Below, in pieces: positions 46,020 to 58,962 of a DNA stretch of 64,000 bases (position 1 is its first letter; the number at the start of each line of letters is the position of its first letter). The notes under the pieces are model-generated. The model was not told the DNA's origin, searched no databases, and worked only from the letters and a program-made list of their open reading frames with translations. The stretch is from Ehretia macrophylla (taxonomy: Eukaryota; Streptophyta; Magnoliopsida; Boraginales; Ehretiaceae): NCBI GenBank assembly GCA_037974665.1, contig CM075773.1, forward strand, positions 34,639,080 to 34,703,079, given 5' to 3'. Position numbers and translations under genes: made by a program.

Positions 46020-47499
46020 GGGCAAAAACCATTTTAGTCCCTGAGGTTTTAACTAAAAACCAACTTGGCCTCTCAGTTCTGTCAAAAAACCAAAATGGTC
46101 CCTCCCGTTAAATTATTGGTCCCGTTAGAATTAACCAACTTAAGAGTATTGATGTCATTTTACACTTCAATATAAAAAAAAAAAAATTGAAAGATTGATC
46201 CGATCGACAGTGGCATCCTCACCCCTTTCTTCTCTCTAACGTCAAGTCATACACAAACACACACTTACACGACAAAAGTTTGTTGGGAAACGAACATGTA
46301 CCTTTATTTTTTTTTTTAACCCTCGTCTCTCTTCTCTTGCACAACACAAACACACACTATAACTAAGCTGAACTCTGCTTCATTTACCACAAAAAAAAAT
46401 ATGAAAAAGATTTCGAAACGAATTTGAAGAAAAACATCGATGCCGTTTTGATTCCAATCAAACAGGAAAAAATCCCTGATTTCTTTCACATCTCTCTGTA
46501 TTGTGATTACTTCATCAAGATGAACCTCCGAATATCTATAACTATCCCTAAAACCACAATTGACCTAACTAGATTCGAACAACAGTGTTGTGTTAAATTT
46601 TTTTTAGCTTTTCTTAGTCATCAAGTTTTTTTTCTTGAATTTCTTATCTTTTGCTTAAAACCCAATAAAGAAAATTTAATATTTTTGTGCAACAATTACT
46701 GGTTTTTACATATTTTACCTCTTAGTATCATCATTTGCTCATAATTAACTTACCATTAAGTTTGAAACTTTTTCTATAAATGTCTCTCCTTACAGTTCAT
46801 TTCTTTTGTTCAAGATTCTAGCTTTGGTTATGTATATTTTTGTTTATTTTGTGGATAGTTGAGAATTTTTTGTGATCTTGGTTTGTTTTATATCAAAGCA
46901 ACAGTCTTTTGTTGAATTTTTTTGAACTTGTTTCAGTCACAAATTTTTGGGGTTTTTCTGTTCTTGGTCTTTATAGTTTTGCAGATTGGGAGTTGTTTTA
47001 TGTATTGGTTATGCAGAATGATATTTTAGAAAATAGTAGATTGATGAAGAATGGCTGGTCTTGGATCAATGGAGATCTTGGTGGGGCTGATTTTTCTATT
47101 TATCCTTTCAATTTCGGATGCGTACACCAATTCTACAGATGGTAAAGTTCATTATAGTTATGTATTTGTTAATTCATTTGTTGTTTGATTGACCGAAAAC
47201 TTAGTACATGAAAATAGATTGTGTAATTATGATCGTATGAAATTAATTCTATCCATGACTGGTTTATTCACTGTGAATTGACTAAGATTCTTGCAACGTC
47301 TATCCTTTATTTATTTATTTTTCCATTCAATACATCAGCAACAGAACTAAAGGGCAGGGACATGAAGGTCTTTTCACTTGGTCAACCCTTTGACCGTTAA
47401 CAACACACTAACAGTAAGGACCATTTTAATTTTTTGACAAAACTCAAGAACCAAGTTAATTTTTAATTAAAATCTCAGGGACTAAAATGATTTTTGCCC
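46020..47499. mobile_element. Mutator-like element with long TIRs, probable Pack-MULE
   Basis: Ends GGGCAAAAACCATTTTAGTC and its inverse, with inverted similarity of about 150 bases. Perfect 10-base flanks TTCAAATATT at 46010-46019 and 47500-47509. No transposase frame. The interior is not AT-rich noise: it resembles a gene's 5' end, with a CT-rich leader-like region (46200-46380), a long T-rich intron-like stretch, an acceptor TTATGCAG at about 47012, an ATG at 47051 and a signal-peptide exon ending at 47141 before GTAAAG. Confidence 0.75.
47051..47141 (+). pseudogene. Captured first exon, signal peptide of a receptor-kinase-like gene
   Basis: The frame reads MAGLGSMEILVGLIFLFILS, then ISDAYTNSTD, ending in phase 1 at a GT donor. 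It has a hydrophobic core and a cleavage-site-like SDA. The pattern (signal peptide, then YTN-x-x-D with a phase-1 break) resembles the first exon of STRUBBELIG-family LRR receptor kinases. It lies wholly inside the Mutator-like element, and the rest of the gene is absent. Family is my inference from a short peptide. Confidence 0.4.
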
Positions 47500-47509
47500 T
47501 TCAAATATT

Positions 47510-48041
47510 ACAATAAACATCCGTCAAAGAACAAATCCAGATTCATGTCAAAAAGTATTGAGTGTTGCTGTCACTTTTGGTGCCATTATCGATAGGGCCC
47601 CTATTTAAAAAATAAACAATGTTGTTGTTATTAATATTATTTATTGGAAATGATGAAACGAACATTCAGACCAAAAAAAAAATTGAAATGAATATTTGGT
47701 GTCAATAATTGTACGTGGTGTCTCGTAGCCAACGTTGCAGTCCCGTGTTTCCATCTAATTCCCTAAAGAAATTAAGATAATTTTATTGCGCCAATTACAA
47801 TAACATTTTTGCCTCTCCAAACTTTCAAAGAGATTGACCAAAAGAAAAAAAAAAAACTTTCAAAGAGAAGCAAAAGAAATGCAATTTAAATGCAAACAAC
47901 ACCTCTTACTTCCAAGAGAAAATACAAACTGAAATGTCTTTTAAACTATCAAGGCAGTGTGGTGCGTGTGTCTCACTTCTCACGGTCTAAATACAAACTA
48001 AAGGATCGTTTGAAACAATAATTGGTTCCTAGAGTGTTTGT
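47510..48041. other. 3' side of BAHD paralogue B
   Basis: AT-rich sequence between the Mutator-like element and the acyltransferase stop codon; it should hold the 3' UTR. Nothing else seen. Confidence 0.5.
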
Positions 48042-49367
48042 TCACAATGAGTCCGAACGAGTTGAAGCAAATGCAAGAATCTCTGGGTCACTACGAAATG
48101 TGGACATGACTGGCTCTTCCAAAGATACCAATGCTTCTACTCCATCACCATTCTTATTATCCATCAAAACAGATAAACTCTCATATGGACTAGCAGCTAA
48201 ACTCACCCTTGTAGGCCTTCCAAATCCAAAATCAATATTGTATGTTGGGAATCTACACATGCTGGTAAAACTATGCACCTCGATCTCATCCTTGCCTTTC
48301 GCCATTAACTGTTCAATCGTCGCAAGAGATGCTGAATAAAGATCATTGGTTTTGATCCCTTTGTATTTCTCGAAGAATTGTAGTTTTGCTTTCCTTATTT
48401 CGCTAACCAATCTTGAAAAATCCAACTCTTTCTCGTCCGTTGTTACTACAGGAAATATCGTATTGATATTTCCTACGTAGTTTTGTGTAACGGGCGGCCC
48501 TATTAATGAACGCAAGTTCAAGACTGAAGCTAAAGCAGATGGTTTGAATGATCCCGAGTATGCCTTTGATGCAGCCACGGCAGATCTGTAAAGAAGAGCG
48601 CTCACAACCTCAACACGAGTTGGTTTCACAACTCCTGATTCTGCAGCAGCCTTGGCCCTGAGTTGATCTAACTTTTCAGGATAAAACACATACCTCTTGG
48701 TGATACTATTCTCCCCAGCCTTGAAATCCGCGGCTTCGATTGATAAATCGCCATTAGGGGGCAAAATAGAAGCTCCAATGAACTGTGGAGATGGCTTTTC
48801 ACTTGATTGGCTCGACACAGCAGCCCAATCTTTGACAAAGTTGCATAATGTGTTTGCATCACCTGTGTTGTGTTTCATCAACACACTCACTGCTTTCCCC
48901 CCACAATCAAAATGGTTAAGTTGAGCCATCACAAGACTCTGTTGCTGATCATCTACATGTCCATATCTCCAACCTAAGCTATCAGGGAATACAACTTCAA
49001 ACGCATTGACATTGTCTGCTTTCAGAAACTCAGACATGGGGCATCTGATTCGCGCTTCCATGAATGTAGCTCCCATGTCATTGCAATCAACGGAGATATT
49101 ATCTCTTAGTCTTCCAGCATGTGGGTAGTAATAAGATAGTGTTTTTGATAGTGATTCCTCAAGAGCAGACGATATTTGAGTACTAATGTTGTTGTTATGA
49201 TCTTTGTGTGTATTTTGCTGGTTGGGATAGAAAAGCGCTATAGGCATATATCTCCTATTCAGTAACTGATCGAGTAAAGAAAGCTTATAGTTTCTGAGTG
49301 AAGGTGGTGTTGAAACGGAGGGTTTCACAAGCTTCTTGGAGATCAATTGTAATCTTGAAGAAGCCAT
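48042..49367 (-). CDS. BAHD acyltransferase (vinorine synthase-like clade), paralogue B
   Basis: Intronless frame of 441 residues, the usual BAHD length, starting MASSRLQLISKKLVKPSV. HXXXD is H166-NTG-D170 (LMKHNTGDANTL), the catalytic motif. The second signature reads DFGFG at 379-383 (YNIDFGFGRPTRV) instead of the canonical DFGWG. Other family blocks are SYYYPHAGRLRDN, FDCGGKAVSVLM, PTRVEVVSALLYR and VEALVSLEEPVM. It is similar to paralogue A over its whole length in the same orientation, so the two arose by local duplication; about 12.5 kb of transposon-rich DNA now separates them. Cytosolic enzyme; donor and acceptor unknown. At residues 55-74 it aligns gap-free with the coding sequence of paralogue A that flanks the LTR intron, showing the intron is new there. 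Confidence 0.93.
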   Translation of the reverse strand: MASSRLQLISKKLVKPSVSTPPSLRNYKLSLLDQLLNRRYMPIALFYPNQQNTHKDHNNNISTQISSALEESLSKTLSYYYPHAGRLRDNISVDCNDMGATFMEARIRCPMSEFLKADNVNAFEVVFPDSLGWRYGHVDDQQQSLVMAQLNHFDCGGKAVSVLMKHNTGDANTLCNFVKDWAAVSSQSSEKPSPQFIGASILPPNGDLSIEAADFKAGENSITKRYVFYPEKLDQLRAKAAAESGVVKPTRVEVVSALLYRSAVAASKAYSGSFKPSALASVLNLRSLIGPPVTQNYVGNINTIFPVVTTDEKELDFSRLVSEIRKAKLQFFEKYKGIKTNDLYSASLATIEQLMAKGKDEIEVHSFTSMCRFPTYNIDFGFGRPTRVSLAASPYESLSVLMDNKNGDGVEALVSLEEPVMSTFRSDPEILAFASTRSDSL

Positions 49368-49709
49368 TAATGCAGACTTTAAGAAAAGTGTTTTTTTTTT
49401 TGGTCGAAGAGAAAAGTGTATTTACTACTCCTCACACTGCACTCGTTCGTCTTCTGGCTTTATCATTATATAGCACACCACACCTTCGTTCTTGGTCAAA
49501 TTGTGCACGCTTCGTCACTTTTCTTTTTGGCCAATTTGTTCCTTATTCTAATGATTTGAATAGAATCATTTACGCCCACCAAAGGAGACTCATACAGTCC
49601 GAAAGGTTTATATTAGTCTCTTACAAAAGTGTAAGGTTTATACATTTTTTTTGTTTCATAATCTGACATAAAGTTGTCTCGTAAAAGAAAATGTGGGCCG
49701 GAGACATTT
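49368..49709 (-). promoter_or_regulatory. Upstream region of BAHD paralogue B
   Basis: Contains a TATATA-type box on the minus strand near 49466-49472 (ATTATATAGC on plus), about 100 bases before the start codon. The rest has no motif I would defend. It ends where the tandem duplication begins. Confidence 0.4.
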
Positions 49710-50651
49710 TGTAGACTCTTACTCAGATTTTTGTACACTGTTTTATGTATATACAACTTTTTATTTTGCCAAAAAAAAAAAGATATTGGACTCTCGTATA
49801 GCGTCTTTCTCCGTAATATCGCATTAAACTAAGAAAAAAAAATTAATCCATTGTCCCCATCAAATGAAAACCATGTTTATTTATTTATTTAAAAGAGACC
49901 TAAATCATACACATAATACTTGATCTCAAGAGTTTTTTTTCAATATTGCAAATAAACTTTCTGTGTAGCATAAGAACTTATTTTAGTAAAAATAGTCCAA
50001 ACTCTTATGAAATTTGAATCTTAATCTCATAACTGTTAAGGAGATTAACTAACTATTAGACTATTCACAAATCTCGAACATGTAACTTTCGATCATCCAA
50101 GTATCGTCGGAGTTATTTTAATCCTATTTATATTTTGAAATTAGAGAAAAAAAATAAAATAATTAAATAATAATATATTATAATTAAAAATTAAAATTTT
50201 GAATTACGACTTTAGTATTTTAAAAAAATAATATCTACGTAAGTCCTTGAGAAAAACTAGTACAATAACTAATTACAAAAAAAAAGTTAGTGGTAACTAC
50301 TTTTATAAAAAAAGAAAAAAGAAAAAAAAAAGATGTATTATCGCGATTTTAGCATAACCCATTCCTAGTTCTTGGTCAAAATGTATACACTTTCTTGCGT
50401 TGATCATGAGCCGCCGGCAATTTTATACTCTCTTTTACACTTCTCCTTATTGTAAATGCCAAACTTGCCAGTTCATACGAATGAGTTGTTTAATGAAGTG
50501 TCACACTACGGATTCAAGTAGTTTCATCGTTGAAATAAAAAATAATAGTTTCATCGTTGAAATAAAAAATAATAGTTTCATCGAAATCTAATTATATTTC
50601 TACTTTTTTTTTTGTCAAGAAATTATGTTTCACATAATGGAATCTTGAACT

Positions 50652-51390
50652 ATAAATAATGGATGCTATAGGGCAAATGATAAGATTTAAATTCGGATTC
50701 GATGAGTATTTGATCCGATTATAAACTTATTTAAGAAATTGATAGAGTATTTGTTAGTGTTTGATTTTTATAAGTGGTTATCGATGGGTAGTTCGATAGA
50801 GTTTGGTAATAAAAATTTAAAAAAATTCAAAACTCGAGAACTCGAATAATAATTTAGTAAAAAAAAAATTAATAAAAAATGTTTATATATTTACATACAT
50901 ATACAAATAATATATTATTTAATAAAAGATAATTTTTTAATATTGGTCTAAGATTAATAGTTGTGGGCTATAACCCAACTCTTATTATAAATTGTTAACC
51001 CTCATAGTTTAAGTTCACCTATTCTTTTATCTAATTCAACTAATACAACAACTCAATTGCTAAATAATTTAAATGAGAATGATAATTTACAATTGTGACA
51101 AGTACTTTATGTTCTTTTTTTTTCAGGTTATTTCATATTATTATGGAAAGATGATAACTTCTCAACATAAAGTTTTTGTTAAATGTTTCTATTTAGTTTA
51201 AATTTGTTTATAGACAATAAATTTAATTTAATTTTTCTAATTAATTGTGATTTGTCATTATTTTAGTATTTCTTTTTCATTTCTTTTAAAAACCTTTTAA
51301 GTTTCTTTAAAAATAAATATTTTTTTTATTCATTAACGGGTCGGGTCAAATATCCGTAGATTTTTAAATATTTAACGGGTTAGGGGATGG
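50652..51390. mobile_element. hAT-like relic inside duplication copy 1
   Basis: Starts TAGGGCAAATGATAAG and contains GAGTATTTGATCCGATTATA and, at its right, TTAACGGGTCGGGTCAAATA, the style of plant hAT non-autonomous elements. It corresponds to 58211-58962 in copy 2. The right end is lost here and no transposase is seen. Confidence 0.45.
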
Positions 51391-52614
51391 GTGGGGTGTG
51401 GTGGGGTAAGAGTGAAGTGGGTGAAATTCAGAAAATGTTTTCTTTTCCAAAAGGAAAAAAAATATTTTTTATTCTTTTAAACTAAATTTTTTCTTTGATC
51501 GGAAAATATTTTTCGATTGACCAAATTTTTTGTGTTATCAAATATCGGAATATTCTGAAAATATTTTTCAGAAAAATATTTTACTGCAAACAAATGGAGC
51601 CAAAGTTTGAAAATTTCCTTTGGTTAACTCATTGTTGTTTATTATTAATTTCTTCATGCAACTGGGGGTGGGGTGCTTCTCATTAGTATAAAACGAAAAA
51701 TAGGTGAAATACTATTATAAAACTTTATAAATTACCAGCGTGCTTGTCGGGTTAACTATGCAGATTAGTCTGAATGTTACACAGTTTTCAAATTAGTTCT
51801 CATTGTTTTAAAAAATGCAAATTAATTCTCAATGATTATCAAATGTGGTCAAATTAAGTAACAAGTGCAAACTTGTAAAAGTGTATGTTTCATGGCTGAA
51901 GCAGCTGCAACTACCCAGTAGATTGAGCAATGAAAAAATGCTGTAATAAGTTTTTTTTTAAAAAAAAAAAAAAAGCAGTTGCAGTTAAAAGAAAAATGTC
52001 AAATCTAGAGATAAAAGGAATATAATGAAAACTACCACCATTTCTCTTGCACGAAAAACTAAACTAGTTAACCCCGTAGCAGATTTCTAGATAGAATCTC
52101 AAATGTGCTCTTTTTTCTTTTAGAACGAGATTAGAGAGACGATACTACCCCATGACCATTGGTGAGTAGGCTTAGGGACTACTCATTATTATACTTTTGA
52201 TCTTTTAAACGCCCTTTACACCTTAAAAAGAAAAAAAAAACTACACTTATTTATTTATTTGGTCGGAACACTTATTTCTTCATTTCTATGGGGATAAGAC
52301 AAGAAGGAATTCTAGTTGCGAGCATTTTAGGGGAACACGTCGATCATGACTCATGAGTTTTGGCTTTATTATCTATAGGTAAGTAGTAAGTATCCATTGA
52401 TTTGTACGTGATTGGTTAATTGGGGCTTTTGGCCTTGATATATTAGAAAAACGATCCCTCACGCAGACACCTATAAATATGATGTTTTTCAAAGATCTTA
52501 TTTAGAATTTAATTCTTTGCTCTTACCAGTATTGACTTAGAAGTCAATCACAAATAATCATAAAAAAAGAAAAAAAAATAAAAATTAACTCATTCATATT
52601 TCAATAAATAAATA

Positions 52615-53616
52615 GGATTTATAACTTATTAGGTCCCTTATCTTTGTGGCTATTAATTAGTTGATCATTCATTTTCAAAACGATCATATATTAGTCTCTT
52701 ATCTTTTAAAATTGTGTCACCGTTAGTTCTTATGTCACATTTCTAACGGAAATAGCATGTGTCGTGCATATGGATCATTTTTTCGAGGGCAGTGTGGTCT
52801 TTTCACCTTATTCAGCATGTTTTCCCTATTTTATACCCAATACCCACCCGATTGAAAACCCACAAACATAATCCCTAAATTCCCAAATCCCCAAATCGTT
52901 CCTATAGCTTGCTCGTCAGCCACAATTTCGTCGGCACGATTCCATCTCCATTGTTGCTCATCAACCATGATTCCATCTCCACTGTTGCTTGTCCGCCAAA
53001 TGACCTTAAAGTCCAAATTGTCTGTATGAATTTGAAATCCTTCAATCTGACGTTGGAATCGCTTGCTTGTGGTGGTTGTGGTTGATTCTTTGTTCTCTTT
53101 ATTATTTATTTGAGTAGTTAAAATGCATATCCAAGAGTATGTTATATGTTGTGTTTGACACGGCTTGAACATGGATATAGTCATTCATCATTTGGTGTGA
53201 TTGAAAGAACATTTTATTGCTATTGTTTAGTGTACTTCTGTCGTTGGAGCTGCAATTTCTATCCGTCAAGGCCTTTGAAAATGACTACAAGTTTGAAATT
53301 TCAGCCACGATTTCAAGTTATTCAAATGGGATTTAGGGATTTTGAGTCAATTGAGTATAATGATGAAATTGGGGTCAACGATGGACTTGGCTAAGTGTTA
53401 GACTGGGAAAAAGACGATTATGCCTTGAAAAGACCATATTGCCCTAAAAAAAATGACCCACATGCATGGCACATGCTATTTCCGTTAGAAATGTGACGGA
53501 AGGACTGACGGTGACAGAACTTTGAAAGATAAAAGACTGACATATGGTTATTTTAAAAATGAGATACTAACTAGTCAATAGCTTCAAAGATAAGGGACCT
53601 AATAGGTTATAAACTC
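52615..53616. mobile_element. Mutator-like element with 9-bp TSD and natural empty site
   Basis: Ends GGATTTATAACTTATTAGGT and, inverted, GAGTTTATAACCTATTAGGT, continuing into CCCTTATCTTTG; inverted similarity reaches about 200 bases. AAATAAATA flanks both sides (52606-52614 and 53617-53625). Duplication copy 2 has the uninterrupted site near 61845-61856. The middle, 52820-53400, is less AT-rich than its surroundings and may be captured sequence, but its short frames match nothing I know. Confidence 0.88.
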
Positions 53617-54589
53617 AAATAAATATATCAAATAGTACATTAATACTCTTATATGCATTTAATGAAATAAACGCAATTATTCATGCCATGTAATTAATAA
53701 TTTTAACTTTTAACTAAAATATACACATTAGACATTGTAGCAATATACTGCAAAATTAAGTATTCTCTCATGCATTCAAAAATTTATTTAACTAAAATCG
53801 TAAAAATTTAAACTCTTCCTCAGATTTTTGTACACTCTATTTTATGTATACAACTTTTTATTTTGCCAAAAAAAAAAAAAAACTATTCCGACTCTCATAT
53901 AGCAACTTTCTCCGTAATATCGCATTAAACTAAGAAAAAAAAATTCATTTTCCCCATCAAATGAAAACCATATTTTTAAAAAAAAATTATTTAAAGTCTA
54001 CCTAAGTCATACATATAAGACTTGATATGGAGAACTCTTTTTCAATATTGCAAATAAACTTTTTGTGAAGTATAAGAAGAACTTATTCTAGTAAAAATAG
54101 CTCAAACTCTTATGATATTCGAACTCTTATCTCGCAACTGTTAGAAAAAATAACCAATTATTAGATTATTCTTAAATCTTGAACATATAACTTTCCATCA
54201 TCCAAGTATCGTCGGAGTTATTTTAGTCTTATTTATGTTTTAAAATTAGAGAACAAAGTGAAATAATTAAGTAATAATATATTAATATTAAATATTTAAA
54301 GTTTGAATCACGAATTTAGTGTTTAAAAAATAATAATATCTACGTAAGTCCTTGAGAAAAACTAGTACAATTACTAATTACAAAAAAAGTTAGTGGTAAC
54401 TACTTTTATAAAAAGAAAGAAAGATGTATTATCGCCATTTTAGCATAACCCACTCCTAGTTCTTGGTCAAAATGTGTACACTTTCTCGCGTTGATCATGA
54501 GCCGCCGGTAATTTTATACTCAGTCTTCCACTTCTCCTTATTTTAAATGCCAAACTTGCCAGTTCATACAAATGAGTTGTTTAATTAAT

Positions 54590-55587
54590 GTGTTATTTTT
54601 CTATGCGGTCAAATTTTCTTTCACATCACATCACATCATCAGTTTTTTTTAAAGGAATAAAACAGGAATAGGATTAATATTACGATTTTACCCTTATTAT
54701 ATAAGTAATTGGCCTTTGTTACCCTCCTATGCTGCTTTTACGAAATTAACCTTCTGGACTAACTTGGCATAGGAAACATCAGTCTTTTTTACCTTTCTAC
54801 CCTTGCCCCCACTACCCGAGAATTTGAAACCCCACTCAAATGCAATTTCAACTTTTCATCTTCAATACAAAAACCCTTTTTGCTCTCAACGATGGCCACT
54901 TTGTGACCTTAAACTTAAACGGCTAAACAAGAGAAATAAAAAATAAAATAAAAATAAAAATAAAGAAGAAGAAGAGAATTTCAGGAGAAGCAAACTGTAA
55001 TCCACATTATGCACGTCCATAAGTTGCCCCCTTATATTTGATAAGGCAGACTCGTTATGGAAGTTCGGAGGAACTTCACATCTACAATCGGTATCTTTTA
55101 CTATGAGTCATAGCACTGATACATTGAAGGAATATAAATATAGTTAATTTTTTCCACTTAGTGTACAAGTTTTTTATTCACCTGTTATATATATTGATGA
55201 GCTAGAACATGGATTTTTATCATTAACCAAAGGCGATGAATCATAAGTTTGAGTTTAGAATGTAATATTTTGATGGGTTAATATTAGGTATTTAAGAAAT
55301 AATTTTATTTCCAAACACATGAAAATGTACTAATCTTATGTACGAGGAAATGACATTTTATTCTCAAACACATGCCGGTGTACCCATAAGAGTAAACATT
55401 TTATAATATAACATAGTTATCTTTTTATTATTATAGTATTAAAATTAATTAAGAGTAAACATTAACATAATTGTAATAACATTAACAGGATAAATATTAC
55501 TATTAATAATAATTATCTTAATAATAGACTTAATATTAATAAAAATGAATAATAATTTTTTTAAAAAAATTCTATTATTATTATTAT

Positions 55588-55618
<31 letters not shown>

Positions 55619-58010
55619 CGTCGTCATTTAATAGAAGCAATAGTAGTAGTAGTAGTAGTCATTTAACAAAAAAATTTATCCCCAAACACATGAAAATGTA
55701 TTAACTACCATGTACAGAGGAATGAAAATGTCTTGGGAATATAAATTTTAATTTTATTTCCTTATACTAAGCATGAGAATAATCATAAGTTGGGAATGTC
55801 ATTTTATTCCCAAACGTTTTCCAATGATCTAATCGCTAAAAGTGTTTGTCACTATTTATCTTCAATTCAAATTCTTAATGTGTATGTATGCCCTATCATA
55901 TAATGGATATGAGTTATAACACATGCTATATGTGTTACCAAAATTAGGTGAAAAATGTGTGATACGATCAATATTATAATTATTACATAATTATGTTCGG
56001 TTCTTACTTTAATCTAAATATTAAACACTTATATATCACAGGAAGTATGCAGTGAAACAAGTTCTTAAAATCCATTAAATTTCGGCCTAACACCAACTAT
56101 ACTTCACCCGCTCTCAGTAAAGGGAAGAATCACTATTAATTAATACATTAACAAATACTATTTTTTGCTCACTATCATTGCGCATGGCTCAACACTATTA
56201 GATGAAATCAAAAATATATATATATATATTTACCATAACATATGCACAAGTATGTATATTCTTACGCTCATACATACATCTTTATCATTAATTAATATTA
56301 TGTAACTACTGTTGAAAATTTTGGACCATTAAAATATAAACATATTCCAAATAGTGAAAAAAAAATGGAGCCACAACTCTTTGGCTTATTTAAATGTTGT
56401 GCACAATAATCATATTCATATATGAGTTAGCAATGGACTTTTGTTGTGACACCTTGTAGGCCTAGTTGGCCCAAGTTACATATATACATAAGTCCTTGTC
56501 AAGTTATGCTAATATTTCATGCATGCTCATTTTTATAGGCCCAATTTATGGAATACATGTACATTTTAAAGATTTGGGCTTCATGTAGTAGCATTGTCCT
56601 TTTATTTTTTTAATAAAAGACTAGCCATGACTTAATATTTTTATGAAGAGAGTGGTTTATTGCCACTTCTTAAAACAAAGGCCCATCGAGGATAACCAAA
56701 ACCCTTTTAAACTAGTGTTTACCATTAGCATGTCACATATGCTTAACAACTACTAATTCAACTATACTATTTTGAAGACTTACTAAACATACTTTATTTA
56801 AAATTGAATATGATTTTTTCACTACAATCTTATCTATGTTTAAAATCAATGAAGCAAATTGGAGATTAGGCTATTAGAGAATAATATGATGATTGTTGTC
56901 ATAATCTCGTATTTTTTTGCTTCTCTTATTTTAGAATATGAGATCATGTAATCATAGCATAAAAAGATTATATATGATTATTCATACATTAATTTATTTA
57001 TAATTATAATTGAGTAAAAAAGAAGAGGAGCTAAATGTTAATTGCTCACTCGTGTATTAAAGGGATCTAAATATGATGCTACGCAATTACTTTATTCATA
57101 TTCGTAGATTTTGGTTAAGTGTAGATATTTCCATGCTCATTCGTATATTCCTTTTTTGGTTATTTAAAGGAATCTAGACATGCATATTTGTAGATTTTGA
57201 TATTCATTTCATATTTCTTATCATCATTTTCGATTATTTAAGTTATGTATATATGTATATATGTGTGTGTGTATGTATATATATATATATATATATATTT
57301 TTTTTAAATTTTATATTTTTTAAAATTTAATAATTAATTTTATAGATATGCCAATTTTCACATTATTGTTCACATTAATTTCTCCATTTGTTGTTGTTTG
57401 TTTACTTTATGTTTTGAACAAATGAAAAAAATAAAATATTAAAAATCCCTATATATGACATTTGTTGCACGATAAAAAATTATTATGGCTAATTTATTGA
57501 TACCAATCTGCAAGTTCCTATATTTTTGAAAGATGGTAAAGTAATTTACAATTACATTTTGACAACGATTCACTCATTAATTAAATATTTGGTGTAAGAT
57601 TATAATAATAATAAAAAATATTATCATAAGAACAAATAAAGTTATTTGGTTTGCTGAGACACTCTTGGATTGCATGTAATTTCGCGCTCATGGATTGCAT
57701 GGAATTTGGAGTATCACTGTTACATGGACAAACAAAAATATTAGACGCGAACTTTACATGCGGAACCTAATATGGTCATTTACCAAAGTTGTTTTGTCAT
57801 TACTTGTTTGTCCATTTTAGTCATTTGACATCTATTCTTATTTTTTAAATGCATTAGTTTAAATTTTTGGACACCAACATGGAAGGCTACAAACGTCTTC
57901 TTCGCTCAAAGTGGGGACAAGGTCTTCATTATTGCATGCCACATGTCACGTCACGGATGACTATCTTGTCACATCAATAGTGAACATCCGAATAGAATAG
58001 TTTTCCCTAA
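54590..58010. other. Segment present only in duplication copy 2, no gene
   Basis: AT-rich, without a recognisable frame. Microsatellites: ATT/AGT repeats at 55573-55660, TA at 56216-56230 and 57263-57298. Near 56090-56125 lies CGGCCTAACACCAACTATAC, the only less AT-rich patch. No terminal repeats could be matched at its two ends. Confidence 0.55.
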
Positions 58011-58079
58011 CTAAGTGTCACACTATGGATTCAAGTAGTTTCATCGTTGACCAAAAAAAAAAGTAGTTTAATCTAAATC

Positions 58080-58116
<37 letters not shown>

Positions 58117-58210
58117 TTTTTTGTCAAGAAACAAAGTTTCACATAATGGAATCTTGACCTATAAATAATGGATGCTATAATTTTTTTTTTGGTCGTAAAT
58201 GGATGCTATA

Positions 58211-58962
58211 TGGTAATGAGTAGAATTTAAATTCAAATTTAATAGGTATTTGATCTGATTATAAATTCGTTTACGAAATTAATAAAATATCCGTTAAGAT
58301 TTGATTTTTACAAGTGGTTACCGATAAGTAATTCGACAAGTTTTGATAATAGAAAATTTAAAAAAATTCGAAACCTGATAACCAGATTATTAATTTAGTA
58401 AAAAAAAAAAATTTATAAATTTACATACATATACAAATAATATATTATTTATAAAAATATAATTTTTTAATATTGGTCCAAGATTAATAGTTGTGGGTTA
58501 TAACCCAGCTCTTATTATTATTTTTTTTTCTTTCTAATTTAACTAATACAACCACTCAATTGCTGAATAATTCAAACAAGAATGATAATTTATAATTGTG
58601 TCAAGTACTTTATGTTCTTTTTTCTTCAAGTTATTTTATATTATTATGAAAAGATAATAATTTCTCAGTATAAAGTTTTTGTTGAATGTTTCTATTTAGT
58701 TTAAGTTTGTTTATAGACAATAAATTTAATTTAATTTTTCTAATTCATTATGATTTGTCATTATTTTAGTAGTTTTTTTCAATGCTTTTAAAAATATTTT
58801 AAGTTTTTCTGACATTTTTTTCTATTCATTAACAGGTTTGAGTTTGGTAAGCAAAATCTAAACTTGACGGGTTTCCGTTACAAATTTAATAAAATATAAT
58901 TTAAATGAGTTCAAATTTAATTTTATAAATTTTTACGAGTATTCAACTCGTTACCATTCCTA
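58211..58962. mobile_element. hAT-like relic inside duplication copy 2
   Basis: Starts TATGGTAATGAGTAG and ends CTCGTTACCATTCCTA, an imperfect terminal inverted repeat of hAT style. The interior matches the relic at 50652. No TSD is visible. Confidence 0.45.

Larger units (their letters stand above)
49710..53700. repeat. Tandem duplication, copy 1
   Basis: Block I (49710-50498) matches 53811-54590, sharing ATCATCCAAGTATCGTCGGA and CGTTGATCATGAGCCGCCGG. Block II (50498-52614 and 53626-53700) matches 58010-61905, sharing TACGTGATTGGTTAATTGGG and TGACTTAGAAGTCAATCACA. Order and orientation are the same in both copies. No gene found. Copy 1 carries the Mutator-like insertion at 52615-53616, absent from copy 2. 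Confidence 0.85.

Noticed and set aside
52831-53394. Frames inside the Mutator-like element at 52615-53616
   Set aside because: No recognised domain and no splice structure; kept only as a possible captured segment in the element's description.
55445-55627. Reverse frame with poly-Thr and poly-Asn
   Set aside because: Translation of ATT/AGT microsatellites.
54590-58010. Extra segment of duplication copy 2 as one large transposon
   Set aside because: No matching terminal repeats, TSD or coding region at its borders; a deletion in copy 1 explains it equally well.
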